Positions 5,584-12,073 of a stretch of 16,812 nucleotides of DNA are shown here, in pieces. Both the position numbers and the translations under genes were made by a program. The notes below the pieces were generated by a model, which was not told where the DNA came from, did no database searches, and saw nothing but the letters and a program-made list of their open reading frames with translations. The DNA comes from Candidatus Omnitrophota bacterium (GTDB taxonomy: Bacteria; Omnitrophota; Gorgyraeia; Duberdicusellales; 4484-171). The DNA lies in assembly GCA_003644405.1 (NCBI GenBank), contig QNCE01000019.1, positions 1 to 16,812 on the forward strand. Reading direction: 5' to 3'. The stretch's first letter is position 1; each line of letters begins with the position of its first letter.

Positions 5584-8028
5584 ATGGAAAAGGAGTTTCT
5601 AAAACAAACAATCATCCTTAAGGACTTAGAGGAGGAAATGAAGGATTCCTACCTTTCTTACGCTATGAGTGTAATTGTAGGTAGAGCCCTTCCTGATATA
5701 AGAGATGGCTTAAAACCTGTTCAGAGAAGAATCCTCTATACTATGAGCCAGCTTAATCTTCGCTATAATCAGCCCCATAAAAAGAGTGCGAGAATCGTTG
5801 GAGAGACCTTGGGTAAATATCATCCTCACGGGGATGTAGCGGTCTACGATGCTTTAGTAAGAATGGGTCAGGATTTTTCTTTGAGGTATCCTTTGATTGA
5901 TGCTCAAGGAAACTTTGGCTCTATCGATGGGGACCCTCCTGCAGCGATGAGGTATACCGAAGCAAGATTGGCCCCTATTGCTGATTATCTCCTTTCCGAT
6001 ATAGAAAAAGATACAGTAAATTTTTTCCCCAATTTTGATAATTCTCTTCAGGAACCAGAAGTTTTGCCTACTACAATACCCCAACTTCTTATTAATGGGG
6101 CAAGCGGGATAGCCGTAGGAATGGCTACTAATATTCCTCCTCATAACTTAGGTGAGGCTGTGGATGCTTTGACTTTTCTTTTAGATAATCCCGATGCTTC
6201 TGTAAAAGAGTTAACTCGCTTTATAAAAGGACCAGATTTTCCTACTGGAGGGATAATATGTGGTAAAGAGGAAATTTTAAAAGCCTATCAAGAAGGAAAA
6301 GGTAAGCTTACTTTGCGGGGAAGAGCTACTATTGAGCATCAAAACAACCGTTCTTATATTGTAATTACCGAAATTCCTTATCAAGTTAATAAATCCGCCC
6401 TTATAGAGTCGATAGCGCACCTGATCAATTCAAAAAAAGTTGAAGGAGTTGCTGATTTAAGAGATGAATCAGACAAGGAAGGGATTCGTATCGTAGTAGA
6501 ATTAAAAAGAGACGCTCAACCCCAAGTAATTTTAAATCAACTTTATAAACACACTAACTTAGAAGTTACCTTTGGAGTAATCCTTCTTGCTCTTTTAAAC
6601 AGAAGACCTCAGATTCTAAATTTAAAAGAAATTCTTACCTCCCATATAAGATTTAGAAAGGAGATTATTACTCGTAGAACCAGGTTCGAATTAGAGAGGG
6701 CTAAAAGAAGAGCACATATCTTAGAGGGATTAAAGATAGCGTTAAAACTTTTGGATAAAGTAGTAGAACTTATAAAGAAGGCAAAAACTCCTCAAGAAGC
6801 AAAGGAAGGGTTGATAAAGAAATTTTCGCTCACTCCTATTCAAGCACAGAGTATTTTGGAAATGCAACTACAACGCCTTTGTGCTTTAGAAAGGAAGAAG
6901 ATAGATCAGGAGTATCTAGAGCTAATTAAAAAGATAGAATATTATAATCTAATTCTATCTTCAGAGAAGAAACAAGAGGAGATTATTAAGCAAGAACTTA
7001 AGGAGATTAAGGAGAAATTCGCTGACCCCCGGCGCACAGAGATTTTAGCTAAAAAAGAAGAGATTGAGGTTGAAGATTTAATTGTTGAAGAAGACGTAGT
7101 TATTACTGTTACCGGTTCTGGATACATAAAAAGGCAGCCAGTTAGTGCTTACCGACGTCAGGCAAGAGGAGGTAGAGGCATTACTGCTATCACTCCCCGA
7201 GAAGAGGATTTTGTAGAACATCTTTTTGTCTCTTCTAGTAAAGATACCCTTCTTATTTTCACTACCCAAGGAAAGGTTTACTCGCTCAAAACTTATCAGC
7301 TCCCTCTAGGCTCACGCACATCACGGGGCAGGGCTATTGTTAATCTTTTAAGTCTTTCTTCACAAGAAAAAATTACTACTATTTTGGCAATAAAGGAGTT
7401 TGGAGAGAAGGAATACATTTTTATGGCCACCCAAAAAGGTTTAGTTAAGCGAACCCAGCTTTCACTATTTTCTAATTTAAGAAAGAGCGGGATATTTGCC
7501 ATAAACTTAACTGAAGGAGATAGATTAATAGGAGCAGCTGTTACTACTGGCGATTCAGAAGCAGTACTCATTACCAGGGAAGGGTTTGCTATCCGTTTTA
7601 AAGTTAGAGAAATAAGACCTACCGGGAGAAAATCTGCTGGCGTAAAAGGGATAAAGTTAACCAAAGGAGATGACGTGGTGGGAATGGTGGTTTTAAATGG
7701 CGGGCTAAAGAAAAAAAATTTTTATATCCTTACCGCTACGGAAAAAGGTTACGCCAAAAGGACTCATATCGATGCTTACCGAACACAATCACGAGCAGGT
7801 AAGGGGATAGTGAATATAAAACTTACTCCTAAAATTGGTGAAGTGGTAACAGGAACATTGGTGGGTCAAAACGATGAGGTGATGTGCATTACCCAAAAGG
7901 GAGTGCTTATAAGAATGAAGGTGGAGGGCATAAGAGAGACTGGAAGGATAACACAAGGAGTTAAGATAATAAATTTAGGGGAAGACGATTGTTTAGTTTC
8001 TATAGTAAGGGTCATCCCTCAAGAGTAA
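5584..8028 (+). CDS. gyrA: DNA gyrase subunit A
   Basis: GyrA cuts and rejoins DNA and wraps it for negative supercoiling. The catalytic tyrosine is Y124 in AAMRYTEARL. The winged-helix region has KKSARIVGETLGKYHPHGD (66-84). A long coiled coil (about 360-490) is followed by a C-terminal beta-pinwheel containing a GyrA box, QARGGRG (526-532), against the usual Q[RK]RGG[RK]G; this box supports gyrase rather than topoisomerase IV. The length of 814 is normal. In the quinolone-determining region the position equivalent to E. coli S83 is V85, while D87 is kept as D89. The gene follows gyrB by four bases and ends just before a strong promoter for tRNA-Glu, so it is likely the last gene of the dnaN-gyrA run. 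Confidence 0.97.
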   Translation: MEKEFLKQTIILKDLEEEMKDSYLSYAMSVIVGRALPDIRDGLKPVQRRILYTMSQLNLRYNQPHKKSARIVGETLGKYHPHGDVAVYDALVRMGQDFSLRYPLIDAQGNFGSIDGDPPAAMRYTEARLAPIADYLLSDIEKDTVNFFPNFDNSLQEPEVLPTTIPQLLINGASGIAVGMATNIPPHNLGEAVDALTFLLDNPDASVKELTRFIKGPDFPTGGIICGKEEILKAYQEGKGKLTLRGRATIEHQNNRSYIVITEIPYQVNKSALIESIAHLINSKKVEGVADLRDESDKEGIRIVVELKRDAQPQVILNQLYKHTNLEVTFGVILLALLNRRPQILNLKEILTSHIRFRKEIITRRTRFELERAKRRAHILEGLKIALKLLDKVVELIKKAKTPQEAKEGLIKKFSLTPIQAQSILEMQLQRLCALERKKIDQEYLELIKKIEYYNLILSSEKKQEEIIKQELKEIKEKFADPRRTEILAKKEEIEVEDLIVEEDVVITVTGSGYIKRQPVSAYRRQARGGRGITAITPREEDFVEHLFVSSSKDTLLIFTTQGKVYSLKTYQLPLGSRTSRGRAIVNLLSLSSQEKITTILAIKEFGEKEYIFMATQKGLVKRTQLSLFSNLRKSGIFAINLTEGDRLIGAAVTTGDSEAVLITREGFAIRFKVREIRPTGRKSAGVKGIKLTKGDDVVGMVVLNGGLKKKNFYILTATEKGYAKRTHIDAYRTQSRAGKGIVNIKLTPKIGEVVTGTLVGQNDEVMCITQKGVLIRMKVEGIRETGRITQGVKIINLGEDDCLVSIVRVIPQE

Positions 8029-8031
8029 AAG

Positions 8032-8059
8032 TTGACTTTTGAAAACTTGTAAATATAAT
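8032..8059 (+). promoter_or_regulatory. Strong sigma70-type promoter for tRNA-Glu
   Basis: TTGACT (8032-8037) and TATAAT (8054-8059) are separated by 16 bases. Transcription would begin near 8066, about ten bases before the mature tRNA. The -35 lies inside the inverted repeat AAAAGT-TG-ACTTTT (8027-8040), which might bind a regulator or be incidental. It may also serve glmS, since no terminator or other good promoter is seen between the tRNA and glmS. Confidence 0.75.
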
Positions 8060-8075
8060 TTACTTTCATGGCTAC

Positions 8076-8149
8076 GACCCCATCGTCTAGCCCGGTTAGG
8101 ACTCAGGCCTTTCGAGCCTGTAGCGCCGGTTCAAATCCGGCTGGGGTCG
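8076..8149 (+). tRNA. tRNA-Glu (anticodon UUC)
   Basis: A full cloverleaf can be folded. The acceptor stem GACCCCA (8076-8082) / TGGGGTC (8142-8148) has 7 perfect pairs. The D stem is GTCT (8085-8088) / GGAC (8099-8102). The anticodon stem CAGGC/GCCTG (8104-8108, 8116-8120) encloses the loop CTTTCGA with anticodon TTC at 8111-8113. The variable loop is TAGC, and the T stem is GCCGG/CCGGC (8125-8129, 8137-8141) with loop TTCAAAT. The discriminator is G8149. The 3' CCA is not encoded (CTG follows), so it must be added by tRNA nucleotidyltransferase. Confidence 0.95.
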
Positions 8150-8226
8150 CTGCTTACAGATTGAGGAGCCATTAAAACACCAAAGTCTTTCAAAAAATTC
8201 CTCTCTCTACTTAGAAAGGTAAACTG

Positions 8227-10056
8227 ATGTGTGGGATAGTAGGATATATAGGAGAGAGTAAACCTATTTCCTTTTTGGTAGAGACACTGGAGAGATTAGA
8301 ATACCGTGGCTATGACTCCTGTGGAGTTGCTTACCGACCTAAAAATTCTCTAAGAATAATTTTAAAAAAAAGGAGAGGCAAGATAGAAGGATTAAAGAAA
8401 GAACTTCTTTCTCACCAGTTTGATATAGGAATTGCTCATACCCGCTGGGCTACGCACGGGATACCTAATAGAATAAATGCCCACCCTCACTTTGATTGCC
8501 AAAGGCACATCTTTGTTGTTCATAATGGAATTGTGGAAAATTATAAAGAGTTAAAAAAGTTTCTTTTAAAAAGGGGGCACAAGTTTAGATCTCAGACTGA
8601 TACAGAAATTATTCCTCATCTCTGGGAAGAGTATATTAAAAGAAGAAAGAACCCACTAGAAGCACTATTCGAGGTGGTAAATCTCTTAGAAGGGAGTTTT
8701 GCTATTGTAGCACTGGTTTCCTCTTTAGATAAAATCTTTGTTGTAAGAAAGGACTCCCCTCTAAGCTTAGGGGTTCTAAAGGAAGGCTTTTTAGTGGCCT
8801 CAGACATTCCTGCAATAAGTTTCTCTACCAAGAGAGTAGTTAATTTGGCAGACAGACAGGTAGGAGTGATAAGCAAAAGTAGTTGGGAAGTTTATGATTT
8901 CCATCGACGCAGAAGATATCCTAAGGTGGGAAAGGTAGAAATCTCTTCCCAGGAGGTTGAAAAAGGAAAGTTTGCTCACTTTATGCTGAAAGAAATATTT
9001 GAACAGCCTCAGATTTTAAAGAGCTTATACTCTCTTTACACAAATAGAGAAGAAGTAAAGTTTAAAGAGCTAAATCTATCAAAAAAATACCTTCGCACTC
9101 TTCAAAGAATTTTTATTTTTGCTTGTGGGACAGCTTTTCATGCTGGTTTTGTAGGGAAGTATCTGTTGGAGAAGTATGCAAGAGTAAGTGTAGAGATAGA
9201 TGTTTCCTCAGAAGCAAGATATCGCAGTCTCCCTATAAGAAAGGAGGATTTGGTAATAGCTATCTCTCAATCAGGAGAGACGGCAGACACCTTAGCTAGC
9301 GTGAGAGAAGCTAAGTCAAGAGGGGCTAAGCTGTTGGGAATCTGCAATGTGTTAGGTTCCACTCTCACTAGAGAGGTAGATACGTTTATTCCTACCTTCG
9401 CAGGACCCGAGATTGGTGTAGCTTCTACCAAAGCTTACACTGCTCAAGTCTTTGTCCTTTTCCTCTTTACCATTTACTTGGCTAAGGCGAAAGGATTTTT
9501 AACTTCTCTTCAAGAAAGAGAAATTTTAAAGGAACTAAGAGACGTTTCCCGCTATCAGGAGAAGATTTTAAAAGAGCTAGATTCTCTCCGAAGGATAGCT
9601 AAAAAGTTTTCTAAATTTGGGTGTTTTCTATTTTTGGGAAGAGGGATAAATTATCCCTCTGCTTTAGAGGGAGCGCTTAAGCTTAAAGAGATATCCTATA
9701 TTCCTGCGGAAGGGTATCCTGCAGGAGAGATGAAACATGGCCCTATCGCTCTGATTGATGAATATCGTGCTGTAGTATGTATTGCTCCCCAGGATAGTCT
9801 CTACGAAAAGATGGTTTCTAATATTTGTGAGATAAAAGCAAGAAAAGGGAAAATTTTGGCAATTTTAACGAGGGGCGATAAAGAAATCGTCTCTTTGGTT
9901 GAAGAGAAAGTTTTTGTTCCTAAGCTGAATAACCAGGATTTAAGTCCCCTTTTAGTAGCTATACCTTTACAGAGTTTTGCTTACTTTGTAGCAAAAAATT
10001 TAGGGTGCGAGATAGATCAACCACGTAACTTAGCTAAGTCAGTTACTGTAGAGTAA
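8227..10056 (+). CDS. glmS: Glutamine-fructose-6-phosphate aminotransferase (isomerizing)
   Basis: GlmS makes glucosamine-6-phosphate from fructose-6-phosphate and glutamine, the first step toward UDP-GlcNAc for peptidoglycan and other envelope glycans. The 609 residues equal the E. coli length. The N-terminal Ntn glutaminase domain begins MCGIVGY with nucleophile C2 and has HTRWATHG (71-78), GIVENY (101-106) and QTDTE (123-127). Two SIS isomerase domains follow: CGTAFHAG (300-307) and ISQSGETADTL (346-356) in the first, GRGINYPSALEGALKLKEI (471-489) in the second. It ends with the conserved DQPRNLAKSVTVE, which closes the active site. An AAAGG at about 8214-8218 may act as a weak ribosome-binding site. 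No glmS ribozyme fits the 77-base leader. rsmI starts five bases after the stop. Confidence 0.97.
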   Translation: MCGIVGYIGESKPISFLVETLERLEYRGYDSCGVAYRPKNSLRIILKKRRGKIEGLKKELLSHQFDIGIAHTRWATHGIPNRINAHPHFDCQRHIFVVHNGIVENYKELKKFLLKRGHKFRSQTDTEIIPHLWEEYIKRRKNPLEALFEVVNLLEGSFAIVALVSSLDKIFVVRKDSPLSLGVLKEGFLVASDIPAISFSTKRVVNLADRQVGVISKSSWEVYDFHRRRRYPKVGKVEISSQEVEKGKFAHFMLKEIFEQPQILKSLYSLYTNREEVKFKELNLSKKYLRTLQRIFIFACGTAFHAGFVGKYLLEKYARVSVEIDVSSEARYRSLPIRKEDLVIAISQSGETADTLASVREAKSRGAKLLGICNVLGSTLTREVDTFIPTFAGPEIGVASTKAYTAQVFVLFLFTIYLAKAKGFLTSLQEREILKELRDVSRYQEKILKELDSLRRIAKKFSKFGCFLFLGRGINYPSALEGALKLKEISYIPAEGYPAGEMKHGPIALIDEYRAVVCIAPQDSLYEKMVSNICEIKARKGKILAILTRGDKEIVSLVEEKVFVPKLNNQDLSPLLVAIPLQSFAYFVAKNLGCEIDQPRNLAKSVTVE

Positions 10057-10061
10057 GTCAA

Positions 10062-10739
10062 ATGCTCTATTTAATAGCTACTCCTATAGGGAACCTCCAA
10101 GATATAACTTTAAGAGCTCTTACTGTACTCAGAGAGGTAGATTTTATCTTAGCTGAAGATACCCGCAGGAGCGGACTCCTTCTTAAATATCACAATCTTC
10201 CTAAGAAACCTTTTATAAGTTTTTTTGAACATAACGAAGAAAAGCGCCTTCCCTATATAATTAGTCTTCTAAAGAAAGGTAAAAGGATTGCTCTTCTTTC
10301 CAATGCAGGTACTCCTTGTATTTCTGACCCAGGGTATAAACTGGTAAGGCGTTGCTACCAGGAAGGAATAAAGGTAGAGTCTTTACCGGGACCATCAGCA
10401 GTCATCAATGCTTTACTTTTAAGCGGGTTTCCTACGGATAGTTTTTTCTTCCTAGGATTTCTTCCTCGCAAGAAAGGGGAGCTACAGAAGAAGTTACTAC
10501 CTTTAAAAGAAGCGAAGACAACTTTGATTATTTTTGAGTCGCCTCAGCGGATAAAGAGACTCCTTATTCAGGTACGAGATGTTTTAGGAGAGAGAAAATG
10601 TGCGGTAGTAAGAGAAATGACCAAGTTCTACCAGGAAGTAAAAATAGGGTATCCAGAAGAGCTCCTAACTTACTTTGAAAAAAATCCTCCTCGAGGAGAA
10701 GTCACTGTGATTGTGGATACACGAAGTAGTAAGGATTAA
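10062..10739 (+). CDS. rsmI: 16S rRNA (cytidine(1402)-2'-O)-methyltransferase RsmI
   Basis: RsmI uses S-adenosylmethionine to 2'-O-methylate C1402 of 16S rRNA in the ribosomal P site. Motifs of this tetrapyrrole-methylase-fold family are clear: LIATPIGNLQDIT (4-16), AEDTRR (31-36), SNAGTPCISDPGY (80-92), LPGPSA (108-113), GFLPRK (132-137), FESPQRI (158-164) and RGEVTVIV (211-218). At 225 residues it has the catalytic core but lacks the C-terminal extension of longer homologues such as E. coli RsmI. The usual DAGTP motif reads NAGTP here (N81). It lies five bases after glmS and is the last gene before the palindrome cluster. Confidence 0.94.
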   Translation: MLYLIATPIGNLQDITLRALTVLREVDFILAEDTRRSGLLLKYHNLPKKPFISFFEHNEEKRLPYIISLLKKGKRIALLSNAGTPCISDPGYKLVRRCYQEGIKVESLPGPSAVINALLLSGFPTDSFFFLGFLPRKKGELQKKLLPLKEAKTTLIIFESPQRIKRLLIQVRDVLGERKCAVVREMTKFYQEVKIGYPEELLTYFEKNPPRGEVTVIVDTRSSKD

Positions 10740-10765
10740 ACCCAAAATTTGCACCAGAGTTTTAA

Positions 10766-10815
10766 AAAGCTTTGTAACTTATTCAAAATGTTACAGTTGG
10801 ACAGTAAAGCTTTAC
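10766..10815. repeat. Paired AAAGCTTT palindromes with a small hairpin between
   Basis: AAAGCTTT occurs at 10766-10773 and again at 10806-10813; the second is part of the 12-base palindrome GTAAAGCTTTAC (10804-10815). Between them TGTAAC (10773-10778) and GTTACA (10790-10795) form a 6-bp stem. This is the left, less GC-rich part of the repeat cluster. Confidence 0.5.
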
Positions 10816-10829
10816 ACCAAAAAGATACA

Positions 10830-10905
10830 AAGGCAAATCTCAGCCCATTTTTAATGGGCTGGACCCAGCTTTTTTTAAAAAAGAGCTGTGGTTTTGCCTT
10901 CGGCA
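10830..10905 (+). repeat. Three-hairpin module, copy 1
   Basis: Hairpin 1 is CAGCCCATT-TTT-AATGGGCTG (10841-10861, 9 bp, perfect). Hairpin 2 is CAGCT with T and A runs closing on AGCTG (10866-10888, one bulged G). Hairpin 3 is TGCC-TTC-GGCA (10895-10905). An outer stem AAGGCAAA (10830-10837) / TTTGCCTT (10893-10900) could enclose hairpins 1 and 2 as a three-way junction but excludes hairpin 3, so two alternative folds exist. The order matches copy 2 immediately downstream. Identity unknown: perhaps a palindromic mobile repeat or a regulatory RNA. Confidence 0.55.
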
Positions 10906-10997
10906 GCCCTTTATTTTTCATAAGAAGAAATTCATTCGTAGAAATAAAGGGCTGGGTTAACCCAGCCCTTTCAAAAGAAAGGGCTGTCCTTCGGACA
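10904..10997 (+). repeat. Three-hairpin module, copy 2
   Basis: Hairpin 1 is CAGCCCTTTATTT (10904-10916) / AAATAAAGGGCTG (10942-10954), 13 bp perfect with a 25-base loop. Hairpin 2 is CAGCCCTTTC-AAAA-GAAAGGGCTG (10963-10986), 10 bp perfect. Hairpin 3 is TGTCC-TTC-GGACA (10985-10997). The linker between hairpins 1 and 2 is itself the centre of a 26-base palindrome. Layout (CAGCCC hairpin, GG..CC linker, CCAGC hairpin, TTCGG hairpin) parallels copy 1, which suggests an old tandem duplication. Confidence 0.6.
10946..10971. repeat. 26-base perfect palindrome
   Basis: The half-site AAAGGGCTGGGTT (10946-10958) is followed directly by its exact reverse complement (10959-10971), with no spacer. Its left half can alternatively pair with 10904-10916 and its right half with 10977-10986, so the four arms form a chain of mutually exclusive pairings. 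Spacer-less palindromes of this length can extrude as cruciforms or bind dimeric proteins. Confidence 0.75.
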
Positions 10998-11034
10998 AAT
11001 TTTTCTAATGAAAAATTTGGGTTGAAATTTAACC
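10997..11034. repeat. AT-rich hairpins at the right edge of the cluster
   Basis: AAATTTTTC-TAAT-GAAAAATTT (10997-11018) is a 9-bp perfect hairpin. It is followed by the imperfect palindrome GGTTGAAATTTAACC (11020-11034). AACCCAAAATTT at the left edge (10739-10750) is nearly the inverse of AAATTTGGGTT at 11016-11023 and just before, so the whole interval may have weak terminal inverted repeats. Confidence 0.45.
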
Positions 11035-11070
11035 TTGTGTTTTTCTTTAGTTATGATAAATTAGAAAACA

Positions 11071-12063
11071 ATGGTAAGAGAAATTACAGTTCCTAAGTTA
11101 AAAAACCCTATTTTTATTTTAGCCTGGCCGGGAATGGGAGAGGTGGCCTACAAAAGTGCTTTATTTCTTAGAGAAGCGTTGAGATTTAAAATGTTTGCTA
11201 AATTAGAGGCGGAAAACTTTTTTAAGCCAGCAGCAGTTGTTGTGGAAAAAGGCATAGTGGAACTTCCTACAATTCCCGCCGGTTTCTTTTATTATTTCAA
11301 AGCCCCTAAAGCTCAGAAAGAGATCCCAGATTTACTCCTCTTTGTGGGGGAAGCTCAACCTCCTTTGGAGAAGGGAGAAGAGCTTGCTCGAGTAATTATA
11401 GAGTATGCTAAAAAATTTAAACCACAAATGATTATAAGCTTTGCTGCTAAACCTGAAGCTATAGATCATAAAAGTGAACCCTCTCTCTGGGTAGTAGCTA
11501 CTCATTCTCAGCTTTTGGAAATGTTTAAAGACTTTGATATTAAAGTGCTCCCTCAAGGACAAATTAGTGGACTGAACGGACTTATCTTAGGGGTAGCTAA
11601 ACAATTTAAGCTGAAAGGAGTTTGTCTGTTGGCGGAAATTCCTATTTATGCTGTACAGATTGAGAATCCTAAAGCAAGCGGGAAGATTTTAAAAGTTTTG
11701 GATAAATATCTCCATTTAAATTTGGATTTAATACCCCTTACAGAAAGGGCAAAGTTTATTGAAGAAGAGATAGATAAACTTATTGCTTACCTAAAAGGAA
11801 AACCTCTTTCTCAAGGCCCTCTTCCTCTCAGCGAGGAGGATATTGAGAAAATCAAGAAAGACTTAGCTGCCTATACCAAACTTCCACAATCTGCAAGAGA
11901 AAAGATTGAGGCTCTTTTTAAAGAAGCAAAGAGAGATATTTCTAAAGCAAGAGAACTTAAAGAAGAACTTGATCGCTGGAATGTTTATCGTGAATACGAG
12001 GATAGATTTTTAGATTTATTTAGAAAAGAAAAAGAGAAAGAAAAAGATAAAGATAACCACTAA
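11071..12063 (+). CDS. PAC2 family protein (proteasome-assembly-chaperone-like fold)
   Basis: This 330-residue protein matches the PAC2 family by pattern: AWPGMGEVAYKSALFL near the N-terminus (18-33, the usual GxPGxGxVG type loop), VGEAQP (92-97), GQISGLNGLILGVA (163-176), and EIPIYAVQIENPKAS (189-203), which corresponds to the family's ETPGY...DP.A stretch. The C-terminal third (about 225-330) is helical and charged, ending in a low-complexity KEKEKEKDKD tail. PAC2 proteins assemble proteasomes in eukaryotes; bacterial members are mostly uncharacterised, and nothing here shows a proteasome. No Shine-Dalgarno sequence. The following NTPase-NnrE gene starts ten bases after its stop and the ATPase genes continue from there, so it probably heads that operon. 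Family fairly sure, function unknown. Confidence 0.78.
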   Translation: MVREITVPKLKNPIFILAWPGMGEVAYKSALFLREALRFKMFAKLEAENFFKPAAVVVEKGIVELPTIPAGFFYYFKAPKAQKEIPDLLLFVGEAQPPLEKGEELARVIIEYAKKFKPQMIISFAAKPEAIDHKSEPSLWVVATHSQLLEMFKDFDIKVLPQGQISGLNGLILGVAKQFKLKGVCLLAEIPIYAVQIENPKASGKILKVLDKYLHLNLDLIPLTERAKFIEEEIDKLIAYLKGKPLSQGPLPLSEEDIEKIKKDLAAYTKLPQSAREKIEALFKEAKRDISKARELKEELDRWNVYREYEDRFLDLFRKEKEKEKDKDNH

Positions 12064-12073
12064 GTTAGAGTAG

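Larger units (their letters stand above)
10740..11070. other. Gene-free interval filled with inverted repeats
   Basis: These 331 bases separate rsmI from the PAC2 gene. Almost all of it is inverted repeats (detailed in separate entries). An open frame starting at a TTG at 10749 runs through it, but the frame simply translates the palindromes and has no recognisable domain, so I do not call a gene. Near the right edge TTGTGT (11035-11040) and TAAATT (11057-11062) are 16 bases apart and could be a weak promoter giving an almost leaderless PAC2 mRNA. No classical GC-hairpin-plus-U-run terminator for rsmI is obvious. Confidence 0.6.

Noticed and set aside
7296..7664. 122-codon minus-strand frame inside gyrA
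   Set aside because: It lies wholly opposite a well-conserved gyrA region and has no motif or initiation signals, so it is a shadow frame.
8150..8226. glmS ribozyme or riboswitch in the glmS leader
   Set aside because: The leader is only 77 bases and lacks the size and paired elements of the glmS ribozyme.
10736..10921. 61-codon minus-strand frame across the rsmI end and repeat cluster
   Set aside because: Short, without recognisable motifs, and made of repeat sequence; no promoter or ribosome-binding site was seen.
10739..11023. Interval treated as a complete MITE with terminal inverted repeats
   Set aside because: The ends (AACCCAAAATTT against AAATTTGGGTT) match only imperfectly and no target-site duplication flanks them, so a transposed element is not shown; it is kept only as a possibility.
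10749..11096. 115-codon open frame through the repeat cluster
   Set aside because: It starts at TTG without a ribosome-binding site, translates the palindromes themselves, shows no domain and overlaps the start of the PAC2 gene. It is better explained as a chance open frame in repeats, though a palindrome-derived peptide cannot be fully excluded.
11071..12063. Evidence of a bacterial proteasome system because of PAC2
   Set aside because: No proteasome, ATPase ring or Pup-pathway gene is in the window, and PAC2-family proteins occur in bacteria without proteasomes.
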